DNA of 64,000 bases from Neonectria sp. B-13 (taxonomy: Eukaryota > Ascomycota > Sordariomycetes > Hypocreales > Nectriaceae): assembly GCA_002682825.1 (NCBI GenBank), contig NOKP01000055.1:1-64000 (forward strand), given 5' to 3'. The position numbers and the translations under genes were made by a program. Under the pieces are notes generated by a model. The model made no database searches. It worked only from the letters and a program-made list of their open reading frames with translations, and was not told the DNA's origin. Of this stretch, positions 31,582 through 42,437 are shown one piece after another (the stretch's first letter is position 1; each line of letters opens with the position of its first letter).

Positions 31582-34038
31582 CTATCGCTGCTGTAGATGG
31601 CGCTGGAAGAACCGCTCTTGACGACGAAGAGCATAACCTGACCCACCACAACAATGGCCGCCCCCAGGAATGAAAAGCAGTTCATAGTCCTTCTCCGCCT
31701 TGTTTAGGGCATTTACCAGCTGCAAAGTTGAAGCCGGATCCACGTTCTTATCCAGTTCACCAACGATCAACATCAAGGCTCCCTCCAGCTTGGCGGCGTG
31801 AGTAATATTGGACGATTCCGTATAAGCCTCATCGACGGGATACCCCATCCACAGCTCGTTCCACCATATCTTGTCCATGCGGTTGTCGTGACAGCCAGAA
31901 TCAGCCGCTGCGGCCTTAAAGAAGTCGCCGTGATGCAAAAGGGCTGCGACGGCACTTTGTCCTCCTGCAGACGAGCCAAGGATGCCCACACGGGACAAAT
32001 CCATCCAAGGTCGAGTGACAGCTGCTGCTTTGAGCCAAGAGATATGATCAGGAAGACCGGAGTCGTGAAGGTTCTTGTAGCATACATCATGGAACTTCTT
32101 GCCGCGCCAGTTTGTGCCCATGCCGTCGACCTGCACCACGATGTAGCCTTGATCTGCCCATCTCCGCTGTTTCTCAAGCGTCGAGAAAGCCTTTGGGCTG
32201 TGGAAATCCTGTGGCCCGGCATAAATGTCGTCGAGTACAGGATACGTCTTGGTTTCGTCAAAGTCGGCAGGTCGAACGATGATGCCGAATATCCGTGTTT
32301 CTCCATCGCGGCCAGGGGCTGAAAATGTCTCTGGCGCCGCCCAGCCTTCCTTTTCCAGGTCTTGAATGTTTGCTTCCTCAAGATGAAGCAGGATTTCCCC
32401 AGAGCTGAGCTGACGTAGCACTGATCTTGGTGGACAGTCCACACGCGACCACGTATCGACCAGGTAGCGCTTGTCTGGAGACCAAGTCCAGGAATGGGTT
32501 CCGTTCCCCTCTGTGATGACCCTGAAGTCTGATCCATCAAAGTTGACACATGCCAAGCGTGCATAGTACGGATCTTGATCAGGCCGGAGACCATACGCTC
32601 GAAACCCAATCTCGCGGCGGTCTTCGTCAACAAATTCTACAAAGTTGACGTTCCAGGCTCCGTTAGTGACCTGATACTTCACAGTTCCGCTTTCCAAGTC
32701 GATGAGATACAAATGGTTGTATCCATCCCGCTCGCTAGACCAAAGCATCTCGGTAGAGCCTTTGAGAACATTGTGGTAACTCTTGGTATAGTCGACGAAT
32801 GTATCGCTTGCCTCTTCGACTATCGTTCTGACTTGCCCGTCCCGATGAATGCCAATGACTCTGAGATGGTGGTGCCCCCGTTGATTGAATAGAAAACGAT
32901 ACTCTTCCCCGCTTTCATTCCACCCCAAGTTCTGGAGAGAATACGGATCTTTGAACAAGGAGTCATCCGTGGGCACCTCGCAGTACGTTTCCAAGTCGAA
33001 GAGACGAGGTCTCTCAGTTTTCACCTGATCTCCCGGCTTCAAGTACCGTATTGTATGCAGCTTCGGCTCGAGTTGATCATCTGGGCAAGATTCCACCAGG
33101 TTCACGTTATGCTCTTGCCCAGGAACATGTTGCCATGCAATCAAATGCTTCTTATTTGGCGACGGAAAAAGGCGATCGTCGGTATACTGATTGTCTTTGC
33201 TGCCGTCCACAGAAAGCCGGGTGTCGTAATTGTGACCAGGGATGAGCCAAAGGCCGTAGTTCTCGCTGCCTGTCGGGGAGGGCAGATCGGCCTCATCCAC
33301 CTCCGGCTTAAACCAAACGTCAAAGTTTTCAATGTAGATCCGAGGTTCTTCGTCAGAGCTGAGGCTTGGGGTTCTTTCGAGCTCGCCGTCTTCCTCAACC
33401 GAATTGGCATCGCTCAGCGGCTCAGTACTATCTGTAATGACAACGGTGTCGTTTTCTGCCTCTGGCGCCGAATAGATTGCCCGAGTCTTTCCTGTTGACT
33501 TGTCGACGAGCCGCCACACATGGCCAACGTAGGTGTGCTGCTGTTTTGTCCTGCCAGGGCCGATGGTTGTGTGATAGTTGGGCTTCTTGTTCCAATCAAT
33601 CCAGAACACCACGATGGCATCGTCAGTCCGGTTGACAAAGCTTACTAATATTAGATCTTCACTGTAGCAGGAAGAGACTTCCTTTCGCAAAAAGTGGCCT
33701 GTTTCCTGGGCGAACGCGCCTTCCCACGGTGTCAGACTGTTTCCCGGCCCGTACTGCCAATTCTTCTCAGCGAAGCGGAATCGAGTGTAAGAGAGGTCCG
33801 AGGCCGGTTCAATCCATGTGAATGGCAGAGCGTTCTCATCTGTCGGCTGCCCTGTTTCCTGCTCCAACTTGTCTGCGAGCTGCTTGTGGTTGAAAACTGG
33901 AGTTTGGGTCTTCCTCTCCGCATCGACTAGGACAAACTGAATTTCTCCAGATGGCGAGTGGCGCTGGTACCAGAAGGATGTTCCGCATGGCAGCCAGTGA
34001 GCAGAAACAGCAGCCGACTTGACGTACTTGCTCTCCAT
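31582..34038 (-). CDS. prolyl oligopeptidase-family S9 peptidase (DPP4-like)
   Basis: This is an 818-aa single-exon serine peptidase or acyl-peptide hydrolase of family S9. The N-terminal two thirds is a beta-propeller of the dipeptidyl-peptidase IV type with WSPDKRYLVDTWSRVD. The C-terminal alpha/beta-hydrolase domain carries Ser690 in GSSAGG, Asp763 in GELDKNVDP and His795 in PGGGHCC. No signal peptide or membrane anchor is visible at MESKYVKSAAVSAHW, so it is probably cytosolic, unlike secreted fungal DPP4. Its place between two oxygenase genes may be incidental. Confidence 0.92.
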   Translation of the reverse strand: MESKYVKSAAVSAHWLPCGTSFWYQRHSPSGEIQFVLVDAERKTQTPVFNHKQLADKLEQETGQPTDENALPFTWIEPASDLSYTRFRFAEKNWQYGPGNSLTPWEGAFAQETGHFLRKEVSSCYSEDLILVSFVNRTDDAIVVFWIDWNKKPNYHTTIGPGRTKQQHTYVGHVWRLVDKSTGKTRAIYSAPEAENDTVVITDSTEPLSDANSVEEDGELERTPSLSSDEEPRIYIENFDVWFKPEVDEADLPSPTGSENYGLWLIPGHNYDTRLSVDGSKDNQYTDDRLFPSPNKKHLIAWQHVPGQEHNVNLVESCPDDQLEPKLHTIRYLKPGDQVKTERPRLFDLETYCEVPTDDSLFKDPYSLQNLGWNESGEEYRFLFNQRGHHHLRVIGIHRDGQVRTIVEEASDTFVDYTKSYHNVLKGSTEMLWSSERDGYNHLYLIDLESGTVKYQVTNGAWNVNFVEFVDEDRREIGFRAYGLRPDQDPYYARLACVNFDGSDFRVITEGNGTHSWTWSPDKRYLVDTWSRVDCPPRSVLRQLSSGEILLHLEEANIQDLEKEGWAAPETFSAPGRDGETRIFGIIVRPADFDETKTYPVLDDIYAGPQDFHSPKAFSTLEKQRRWADQGYIVVQVDGMGTNWRGKKFHDVCYKNLHDSGLPDHISWLKAAAVTRPWMDLSRVGILGSSAGGQSAVAALLHHGDFFKAAAADSGCHDNRMDKIWWNELWMGYPVDEAYTESSNITHAAKLEGALMLIVGELDKNVDPASTLQLVNALNKAEKDYELLFIPGGGHCCGGSGYALRRQERFFQRHLQQR

Positions 34039-34507
34039 CTTCTCGGTCGTCGATTACTTCGATTCATTCGCGACAGCAAAGATAATTCTGGCGATGGTCC
34101 GTACCCCGCCGTCAACGCCACATTTTATGCCTCAAAACCAACACATGATCAAGAAGTGTCAGCACTGCACAGCATAACGCGTTGCGCTTTTTATGCAGTG
34201 ACGTAAGCAGCGTAAGCAGGTCAAGACAATTGTACATTTTATTCTCATGCTCTTACTGGAAAAGCGTGGTGTGTACTACGCTATTGCATTCACGGCACTG
34301 ATGAAAGCGGCCACTTTATCCGTCGACCAAGTTCCATCGCCAATCGACCCCCATAACTCTCCGCTCTTTCGGCTCTTTACATATCCACTAGAGTCTGGTC
34401 TAGTGAATTGCAAAGACTCTCGGTTTGCAGTTGGTGCAGACTCAGTCTTTGCGCTCCCGGGAATCACTTACAACCCCACCGCACGCTCCGCCATTGCTGA
34501 TGTTCAA
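34039..34507. other. intergenic, 469 nt
   Basis: This is the promoter of the S9 peptidase and the 3' flank of the dioxygenase. A long plus-strand open frame here runs antisense to the dioxygenase and is a shadow. Confidence 0.6.
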
Positions 34508-35529
34508 TCAGAACTTGCTCTGGTTCGCATTCTCCATCAACATGGTGGCGTCGGGCTTGTACTTGCTCGACAGCAAACGAACGTTGTACTCGACGTCGAG
34601 GGTAGCGCCCTTGGCCTCGTTCTCAACTGGCTTGAAGTTCAAGAGCAGGTCGTCCTTGACGGCACAGGCAGTATCCGTCTCGAGGTAAGGGTCGTCGTTG
34701 GGGTACAGCTGAGCGGTCACACCGACGTAATCGGGGTGGGTGACCATCATGTGGATGTGGGCAGGGCGGAAGGGATGGCGACCCATTATCCTCAGCAGCT
34801 CGGCCGAGGGACCGGAAGTGTCGATGGCGTACTCGGTGGGCTTGAGGCAGTAGAACCAGAACTTGCCGTCCTCGTCGGTGCGGAACTTGCCTCGGAGGTT
34901 GTGGCGGGACTGGTTCTCGGGGTCGAAGACGTCGTACTTGCCGTTGGTGCTGGCTTGCCACATGTCGAAGACTGCGTTGGGAATGCCCTTGCCGGTATCG
35001 ACATCTCGGATGACACCGTGGAAGAAGGTGAGTTGGCCGTCCTTGGGCATCTCCTGGACGACGCTGGCGCCAAGGTCACGGAAAGGTGTTTCGGGGGACC
35101 AGAAAGGTCCGAGGATGGTGGAGGATGTGGGAGCGCGGCCGTCGTCGGTAACGATATGGTGGTTGATTTCGTCGACGAGACTGGAAAGCAATTGTCAGCG
35201 AAATTCGGAATAGGGGCGGAGAGGACAACTCACGATTCAACACCGAGGATATCGCACACGCGCCACGTCTCGTTTCGGTTCTTCTGGTAGGCTTGGCCGA
35301 GAGAGTTGATGTAGTTGACGCCGGTAATCCATTCTTCTTGCTTGAGCTCGACCTCTCGGCAGAAGTCGTGCATGTGCTTGATCAGCGAGGTGAGGATCTC
35401 TCTGTCTCTGGGTTTTGTGTCGGCGCTCATGAGGTTGATGACGTGTGAGGTGAAGTTGGGGTCGAATTTGCTGGTGTTGTTGGGGGTGCCATTGGCGCCA
35501 TTGGCGCCGTTTGTGCCGTTAGTAGCCAT
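34508..35529 (-). CDS. intradiol ring-cleavage dioxygenase, hydroxyquinol/catechol type
   Basis: This is a non-haem Fe(III) dioxygenase that opens the ring of hydroxyquinol or catechol between its two hydroxyls, feeding the 3-oxoadipate pathway. Exons on the minus strand are 35234-35529 and 34508-35180, encoding 322 aa. The four iron ligands are in place: Tyr181, Tyr216, His240 and His242 (RPAHIHMM), with spacing as in known intradiol enzymes. An N-terminal helical dimerisation domain precedes them. A low-complexity NGTNGANGANGT stretch follows the chosen ATG at 35529; the frame is open upstream to 35646 with a hydrophobic stretch, which could be a membrane anchor if translated. Hydroxyquinol specificity is the favoured guess from overall similarity. 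Confidence 0.9.
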
Positions 35530-36355
35530 GCCGAAGGTGTTCTCTTGGGGTGGATACAGGGTGTAAAGGCACAGGAGAAGTGAGTTGAGGAGAAGAAAGA
35601 CGAGAAGAAAGCGGTTGCTTGATGGGGTCTGGTGGTCTGGGGTCAAACTTCAAACTACGCGGGGAACATCTGGGGAGCTGGTGTTTAAGTACGGATTTGT
35701 CGAGGGCGCCCGGGAACTGGCTACGGCAAGTGGGCACGAATCGTACGAGTGCTGGCAGCTCTGCGGCAACAAAGTTCGGCAATGACGGGCGGGGGTGAAC
35801 TCTTGCGCTTGTCTTGTCATGGTGGTGATCCTTTTTTGGAGAAACAAAGACCCATGACAGACAGAGTCGAGTCCATTGACGGCGCTGCGGGTAAGTGTAT
35901 TTCCCCCGCCTGGCCGCGAAGCGATGCGGGGGGTCTCTTCCTCAGATCGCCACCATTATCCAGCTGATCCCCCGGGTCGACCAATCATACCGCCAGCTTT
36001 TCAATCCTCACGGCTCTACAGTGCTAAATCATCGCCCGTTAGCCGACCTCAACTGCCGCCACCGTCGCCGTTCTAGGCCTAGATGGTATCCTCGTGGACC
36101 CCGCGAAATACGCCACATGGGACAGCCCCACCAAGGCCGGCTACGACAACGGCATTCTCACTTTCAGATCCAGGGCATTGCAACAGAGAGCAGCTAGTAA
36201 GTACACGCACGCCCTCGACAGGCTAGTTTCAATTATCAATCTCCCTCCAATCGATATGAACATGACGACGCATCCGTTTTATCTATGGACGGATGGCCTT
36301 GCTTCCTTGCAACCTACTTACGGATGCGGTGTGTACGGCTTGAACGACCCGTCAG
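35530..36355. other. intergenic, about 800 nt
   Basis: This is the promoter of the dioxygenase and the 3' flank of the aryl-alcohol reductase. The last exon of the reductase might continue past a short intron to about 36310, but this is not certain. No other gene is supported. Confidence 0.45.
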
Positions 36356-37657
36356 CTAAAATGTAATGCAAACCGCATGCAAACTTACCGGCTGCTTCGG
36401 CGGCGCATGGATCCACGCCCCCATCTGGTACTGCTGGTTGTTCGCAGCCGTCAGACCGAGGTGATATTCCTGTCCCCCTTTGTAATTGTAGAGAAAGTTC
36501 ATCGGGAACATCGGATCAAATCGAGACACGTGATGAATAGCAGCAATGTCATCCTTCGAGAGCCGAATGCGGACAGCCTCGGGCATGGCTTCGACATGCT
36601 CAACAGAGTTGACTCCAACAATTGGAAAGACGTAAGTAGTCTGATGGAACAGATACGCCAGTGCCTAATGATGTCAGCGTGTGTTTCGCAACACCGAAAC
36701 TTCACCCACAATGGCTTGCAGCGTCGTGTTCTTTTCCCCTGCGAGCTTTTCCAGGGCATTGCAGAGCTCCATGTCCGGCTTCGTGCTGGAGCCCACTCGA
36801 GCCTCCGGGTTTTCCTCCTGTTGTCGCCGCTGCTCCGTCGACAATAGTTTGCCGCCGCCCAGTGCTTCCCAAGGAACAACGGCCATTCCCTGGTCTTCGC
36901 ACATGGGAATGATCTCGGCCTCCATGTCCCGAGTGGCGACGTTCCACAAGCCCTGGTACACCGAAAATGGCGTGAGGCCATTGGCGCGAGCGACTGGTCA
37001 AGTCAGTAAGTCTCACCAAGTATCTTACAACACACTCACAAGCGTTTGCTTTGACGACGACCCACGCCGGAGTGTCGGAAATTCCTAAATATAAAACCTG
37101 CCTGGCCATCACATACGCATGCAAGTGCCGCATGACCTCTTCCACCGACGTGGCAAAGTCCCACCTACAAAGTCAGACGACATCCATATCAAATACCACA
37201 GCACATACCAATGCACGTAGAGTATGTCGATGTAATCAGTGCGCAGCTTTTTAAGGCTGTCTCTCACTGAGAGATGCATAGACTTTGCCGAGTTGCCGAT
37301 AAAGTTGCTCTGGAGTGGCTCATTCTCGCGATTGTGTGCTCTGTACGAGGACGAGTACTTGGTCGCTACAACCATCTGGTCTCGGACGCCGCGCAGTTCC
37401 ATCCACTCCCCAATAAGCGACTCGGATTCCTCGGCATTGTACACGTTCGAGGTATCAATGAAGTTGCCGCCGAGCGAGTAAAAGGAATCGAGCAATTTGA
37501 ACGGTTCCTCATTCTTCCCAAACACCTCGCTCCAAGCACTTCCGATGCTTATGCCACCTAGACAGATGGGCGACACCTTGACAGCGGCCGTTGGGGACAG
37601 AACGCGGTGGTACCCCAAGAGGCTTTTCGGCTTTGGAGGGGATTCAAAGAATGACAT
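36356..37657 (-). CDS. aldo-keto reductase, aryl-alcohol dehydrogenase (AAD/NorA) type
   Basis: This is an NADPH-dependent aldo-keto reductase of the fungal AAD group, which includes norsolorinic acid reductase NorA/NorB. Exons on the minus strand are 37209-37657, 37040-37164, 36710-36993 and 36356-36664, encoding 388 aa with introns of 44-46 nt. Tetrad residues are Asp in GGNFIDTSNVY with its Tyr, Lys in VVATKYSSSY and His in ILYVHWWDF. SVYQGLWNVATRDMEAEIIPMC and VVPWEALGGGK are typical of AAD. The ATG at 37657 (MSFFESPPKPKSLLG) was preferred to one six codons upstream. It sits upstream of the dioxygenase on the same strand and could reduce aromatic aldehydes of the same pathway. Confidence 0.88.
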
Positions 37658-38484
37658 GATGGAGTACGGGTACAATGAGAATCGTAGACTTTTAACAAAT
37701 GACTTGCATCAAAGACAGCCATACAAAGACTTTATACACCGTTGTGAGAATGGTTGGGTCACGCTAATGCAACCTGCTGACATCTGATGAACCGCGCGAT
37801 GAGCAAATTGTCCTGTTGCGGGAGCCGTCTCCACTGAAATGAGTTGACCTGGAGTGGCATAACAGCGTCATAGTACGAATATGTGAGGTTCAACCCGCCC
37901 TTTCCCGTCAGCAGGTTGCAGACGCTCATGCTAATTGCTTTCGTTGTTCCTTGAAATTTAATCACCCGCTTACTCAAAATGGCTCAAGGTGAGAGAGTCC
38001 CTTGGCTGCTACTTTGAGGCTCAAGAAAAAGCGACATGTCATGGGCGGCAGCGCTTCCATTGGACCTATCGAAATCAGGCTGCCTTGGCTTCCGCGCCCA
38101 CATGAATTGGGGACGAGAGCTGAGTTGTAATGGCATCCGATTCGACGCCGCTGCTGAGATGCATCATTCAGCGCCCAAATGACACCAATAAATCGTAGGC
38201 AGCAGCAGCCACAATGTGCACTTTCAATATTATCCCTCACACCAAGTGTCCTAGAGCTAATAGTCTGCTGGAGCACTTCTTGACTGGCTCGTATCTCTAA
38301 GTCACGATAAGTTCTGTGCTGAGTGTGGTCGAGACAGAAGGACCAACGCATCACGAGGAAGAGAGTAAGGCTGCGGCTACCAATATTTAAAATACAGGAC
38401 AATTTCTCTTCTCCAGTGCACATAAACGCTTCTCTAAGACGCCTATATCTCATCATTCTAGCCTTGCTATCATTTACGTGCCAG
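37658..38484. other. intergenic, about 830 nt
   Basis: This is the divergent promoter space between the reductase and the broken kinase gene. No ORF with family similarity was seen. Confidence 0.5.
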
Positions 38485-40072
38485 ATGTTACGACATCGTC
38501 TGGAATCAGAGGAAAACGGACTTGATGGCGCTGTCATAGATCCAAACACCGCCGTCATGCCACTAGACGCTCACCCTGATGCCAGCGACTATACCGATGG
38601 TTCAACGAGTCTAGAAGAAAGCTTGAGATTGAGCGCCATCGTCCAAGCTGATGGAGTCAGAGTATTCTGGCCCTTCGACAAGCTATCCCGAGTACTGACC
38701 AGGGACCGCATCGTCCAAGCTCTGAGAGAGAGATTGCCCGCTGATTGCATTGAGCGTATTGTCGACATGATAGGTCCCATCTACAGCACACCGCAAGATG
38801 CTCAAGGAGGAGATATCAATTCCTCATCCTCCGAACCTAAACGATTCCTCAAAATTTTCGCCTTGTTGCTACTCATGGAGAGACAACAGGACATCGTGCA
38901 ATTTATTCAATCCAACATAAGCGACAACGACCTCCCTCTGGTTCTCAACAGATCGAAAAGAACGGGCAGACCACAGCTTCTGAAACAAGATGATGCACGG
39001 CCACTCCCATGCTTCTATGGCACGTGGCGGCCATGCGATCTAGAGCACTTCTATAACTCCCAATGGCAAGTCGTCGTGCCCTTTTTCAACCTCAATGAGC
39101 GGGAAGGTACCCTAATTCACTACGAATTTCCGCCTCAGACCATCTTACCATGGTGCCTGATGGAAGACAATGAGCGTGTTCAATTTCAAGGTGTTGAAGG
39201 CGCTTTCGGGCTCATTAGTGCCGCCACAATTGATGCAACCTCCCATGGCTTTCACGAGTTCACCAGAAGCGTGAGTTTGTCATTGACTAGGAGAGGATGG
39301 GAGATCTGACATGTAGTACTTTTGCTATCCCTCCCAGATCGCTATTTTGCTATCAAGTCTCTCCGCAAGACGAAGCACAACATAAGGGAGTTTGAGTGCG
39401 AGGTTGCCATGCTAAACGATTCATCGGCCTGCGTCATCCTCACATTGTCACCCTCTTCGCGACCTTTTCCTATCGTAACCAATATCACTTTTTGTTTCCG
39501 TACGCAGAGTACAACACGTACGAGTTTTGGCAGAGCGAGCCCGGACTATTGAGTAACCCTTCGGGAAGCAATATTGATGATATTAGTGGATGTCGTCTCA
39601 TATTCTGGAAATAGCCGACGCTTTGGCTCTCATTCATAACCCACCCGACGCGCAATCCGAATCGTACGGCAGGCATGGCGACCTTAAACCATAAAACATT
39701 CTCTATTTCCGGTCTGGGACCCATTCCCAGGGAACGTTTGTAATATCTGATTTCGGCTTCTCGTCTCTCCACACCAACGAAAGCCGGTCAAACGTACCGA
39801 ACAGCAATGTACCATATACTCCCGGATATCAACCTCCCGAATGCGACATCGATGGTGGCCTGATTTCCAGATTATTTGACATATGGACCCTTGGCTGTCT
39901 ATTTCTCGAGATGTCTTGTTGGATGCTGGGAGGCTTCGAAGAAATACAAGACTTCGAACTGGAGAGAAGCTCGGCGTCCATTACTAGAGTGACCATGTCC
40001 ACATTTTTTCGACATCCAACCAAGCAGACACAGCCAGATGCATGTATTCGGGATCAAGCAGCAAGTCACTAA
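38485..40072 (+). pseudogene. broken protein kinase gene
   Basis: The N-terminal part (38485-39309) is an intact frame of fungal kinase-associated sequence (VFWPFDKLSRVLTRDRIVQALRE). It is followed by a protein-kinase domain in pieces: FAIKSLRKTKHNIREFECEVAML with the ATP-binding Lys, then RFIGLRHPHIVTLF, the catalytic loop HGDLKP, DFGF, YTPGYQPPE and DIWTLGCLFLEM. The frame changes near 39412 and near 39585, and TAA at 39692-39694 directly follows HGDLKP. Fungal kinases of this layout are often linked to HET or NLR-like loci. The upstream part may still be transcribed. The defects could in part be sequence errors, but three in 300 bp makes decay more likely. Confidence 0.75.
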
Positions 40073-40139
40073 TGTAAACTTATTCCATCTTTCGTAAGTT
40101 GACTGGTAGGAGCTGCTCTAATGAGTCAATTTAGCGGAT

Positions 40140-41013
40140 AACACGTCTGCACGGCCACGCAAGGTGCACAGAGTACATGCACGATCTTCTTTATCAGATC
40201 GAAGATCGCATCAACACAACTAGCCCCACTGATGTATATCGGCATCTCCTGAAGGGGGCATTGAGAGCATTTTCTTCAAAGATGAGGAAGCTGTTATCAA
40301 TTGTTCTGGCCTTAGCCCGACCACTAACTATCGACGAGATGTGCGTGGCAGTAGAAGTTCAGGGGGGCTATGCTTCATTGGACCAAAAACGGTCCGATAG
40401 AAGTTGTACGGTCGACAGTACCAACTTTCCCAAGAACTGGTATGGAGGCAGCCTTGCTCCCTATCAGTCCGAGGCGCAATCCTTGGAGATGGTTGGTCGA
40501 CAGCTTCGCAAGCCCTTTGACAACCATATCCGCTAACTTTGTGGTCATTTCGTCAGAATCTGACGCCGGAAGCTATATCTTGTTCACCAAATGGCAAGAG
40601 CATTCTTGATCAACGAATCTTTCGAGCTAGACGGTGGCCCGCATCCAGCGCAGACTCTGGCTTCCCGCAGCGCATTAGAAGAGCGTGTTCTAGCAGACAA
40701 TCCCGATAGAATTTGGCAGCCTATCAAATTGGACCAAGCAGACCAAGATTTTCTCAGAATCTGCGTGAGCTACATCAAAATGTTTCAGCTTGCAAGAGAG
40801 GGTAAACACTCTCCAACTTCAGGCAACAGACAAATCACAAAATATTTGGACACGTGCAGCAAGAACCCGTCGCAAGCCTTCTTCCCGTACGCAGCAGTTC
40901 ATTGGATTCGACATTATCGACCAAACCGCAAAGCTCTCAACTTTCAGGACGACGAACTGCTTCAGCCCGGTACCGACATTTTTAACATATGGATCCAAGT
41001 TCACAGTACCTAG
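40140..41013 (+). pseudogene. NLR/NACHT-type protein remnant
   Basis: A frame from 40177 reads VYRHLLKGALRAFSSKMRKL then LALARPLTIDEMCVAVEVQ. This matches the winged-helix region that follows the NACHT NTPase in fungal NLR-like proteins, where ARRPLTLDEL is common. After a frame change come SESDAGSYILFTKWQ and, from 40591, ARAFLINESFELDGG and LRICVSYIKMF, resembling the segment before ankyrin or WD repeats. The NTPase itself (Walker A and B) and the repeats are absent. At least two frame changes are needed. It follows the broken kinase directly. Confidence 0.6.
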
Positions 41014-41058
41014 ATATCAGAGCATGGACCGGGCAAAGTAACACCAGGAGCGATTTGG

Positions 41059-41535
41059 ATGAAGGATGAAGCGTTTCGCCGTCAACAGTCACCAGATATG
41101 CCAACTACATCGAGAGATTACTTTCAGGATACTAGAGTGAAAAGCCTTTACGATCCACTGGAGCGCGTTGACGAACTCCAAATCTGGACCTTGTCCGCAG
41201 CTTCCGCCAAGGAGGTATATTCCACGAGTCGTCGCCAGGACGTTGCTTGGCTAAAGAGAGACATCCACGAGAAAATCGACCAGCTGCTTTACGATTCCTA
41301 CTACAATAAAGGAAAGCGGACCTGGGACGAAGATCTTGAAGGTGACATTCTTGACCGGATCAAACATTACGTTCAAGAACGGGGTCAAACCGCATTGGAG
41401 GAGTCTAGTGTAGTAGGTACTGCTGGCGTACAGCTTCCAGGGCTGTCAAACCCTGAGACTCGGTTCTCTAACCATGGCATACTCGGCGATGACCTACTAA
41501 GGAGGAAGTACGGGTATAGGACCCCAAATCCGTAG
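41059..41535 (+). CDS. orphan ORF, 158 aa, possibly a remnant
   Basis: The frame begins MKDEAFRRQQSPDMPTTSR and is rich in charged, helix-forming residues (KEVYSTSRRQDVAWLKRDIHEKIDQLLYD). No family is recognised. It lies just after the NLR-like remnant and could be its own small gene or the tail of a broken one. There is no clear promoter evidence. Confidence 0.3.
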   Translation: MKDEAFRRQQSPDMPTTSRDYFQDTRVKSLYDPLERVDELQIWTLSAASAKEVYSTSRRQDVAWLKRDIHEKIDQLLYDSYYNKGKRTWDEDLEGDILDRIKHYVQERGQTALEESSVVGTAGVQLPGLSNPETRFSNHGILGDDLLRRKYGYRTPNP

Positions 41536-42437
41536 CCCTTTCGTGCAGAATAGATCATCTTCACCGCCTGTGCCTCGTACTGAAAATTTCCCAATAAGTT
41601 TATTCATAACATTATTGCCCCAATACACATCATGAGGCATGCCTTAGCTCTTTCAAATTATCACCGTAGCACACCAATATTTACGGCACTTTGCTGTTGT
41701 CAGAGTAGAGCTCAGATCTGTTGGCGCGGGCAGGAAGACAGTGTGCAGAGCTGGGATGCCAGACTGAGTTGAAGGAAGAGAAAGCGGAGGAGAGAAATGC
41801 AGAGCACCAATCGATAGAGGATAACTTAAATGCTGGTTTATTTACAGATGGACTTGATGGTGGAGGCGCACAGTAAGTGAGTGGGGTGGGGAGGGCTAAT
41901 GGCAGCAGGGCGCCTTGCTCGATTAGGGTGCTACTAAACCCGGAGGTATGACAGCGTGTTCTCGATTACTTATTACTAAGACCTTCTAAAGATTGTTATT
42001 AGGATTATAAGTATAAATAAGTATAATCTTGGAACAAGTTCAATTGCTAGATAATGTGTACAGCTAGACTAGCTAGAGGACTAACCACTACCTGGAGGCC
42101 GGCACGGGCCAAAGTCGCTTACCTGGTCGGCCCGACCAATAATCTAGCCACTAGCAGGGGGGATGTCGGTGTTCAGGGTGTCAGTGTTTAGGTGCTCTGA
42201 CTTACCAAGGATGCAACCTGCTGACTTCTGAACCTGCCAAGTGTTTTTAACTCCGCAAAGCTGCGTCGAGTATGCACGTTACACTTTCCACCGCTTCCGC
42301 TGGAGATGAGAGCCTTAACTCCGTACCATGAGCTCACGCAGGAATATTTAGTATAAATGCATCCTTTATGGAGTTGTTCTACTTCAAACTCACATGTCTA
42401 CTTATCACCTCTCTCTCATACGGTACAATTTCCAACC
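41536..42437. other. intergenic with AT-rich stretch
   Basis: Positions 41960-42060 are rich in TA dinucleotides (TTATTAGGATTATAAGTATAAATAAG), the look of old repeat sequence altered by RIP. No ORF is supported. Confidence 0.5.
42352..42358 (+). promoter_or_regulatory. TATA-like box of epoxide hydrolase gene
   Basis: TATAAAT lies 80 bp upstream of the ATG at 42438. The same GTATAAATGC/CTATAAATGC context precedes the SDR gene at 45203. Confidence 0.45.

Noticed and set aside
34247..35290. 347-codon plus-strand open frame
   Set aside because: It is antisense to the intradiol dioxygenase exon, whose frame has all iron ligands; the antisense frame shows no family features.
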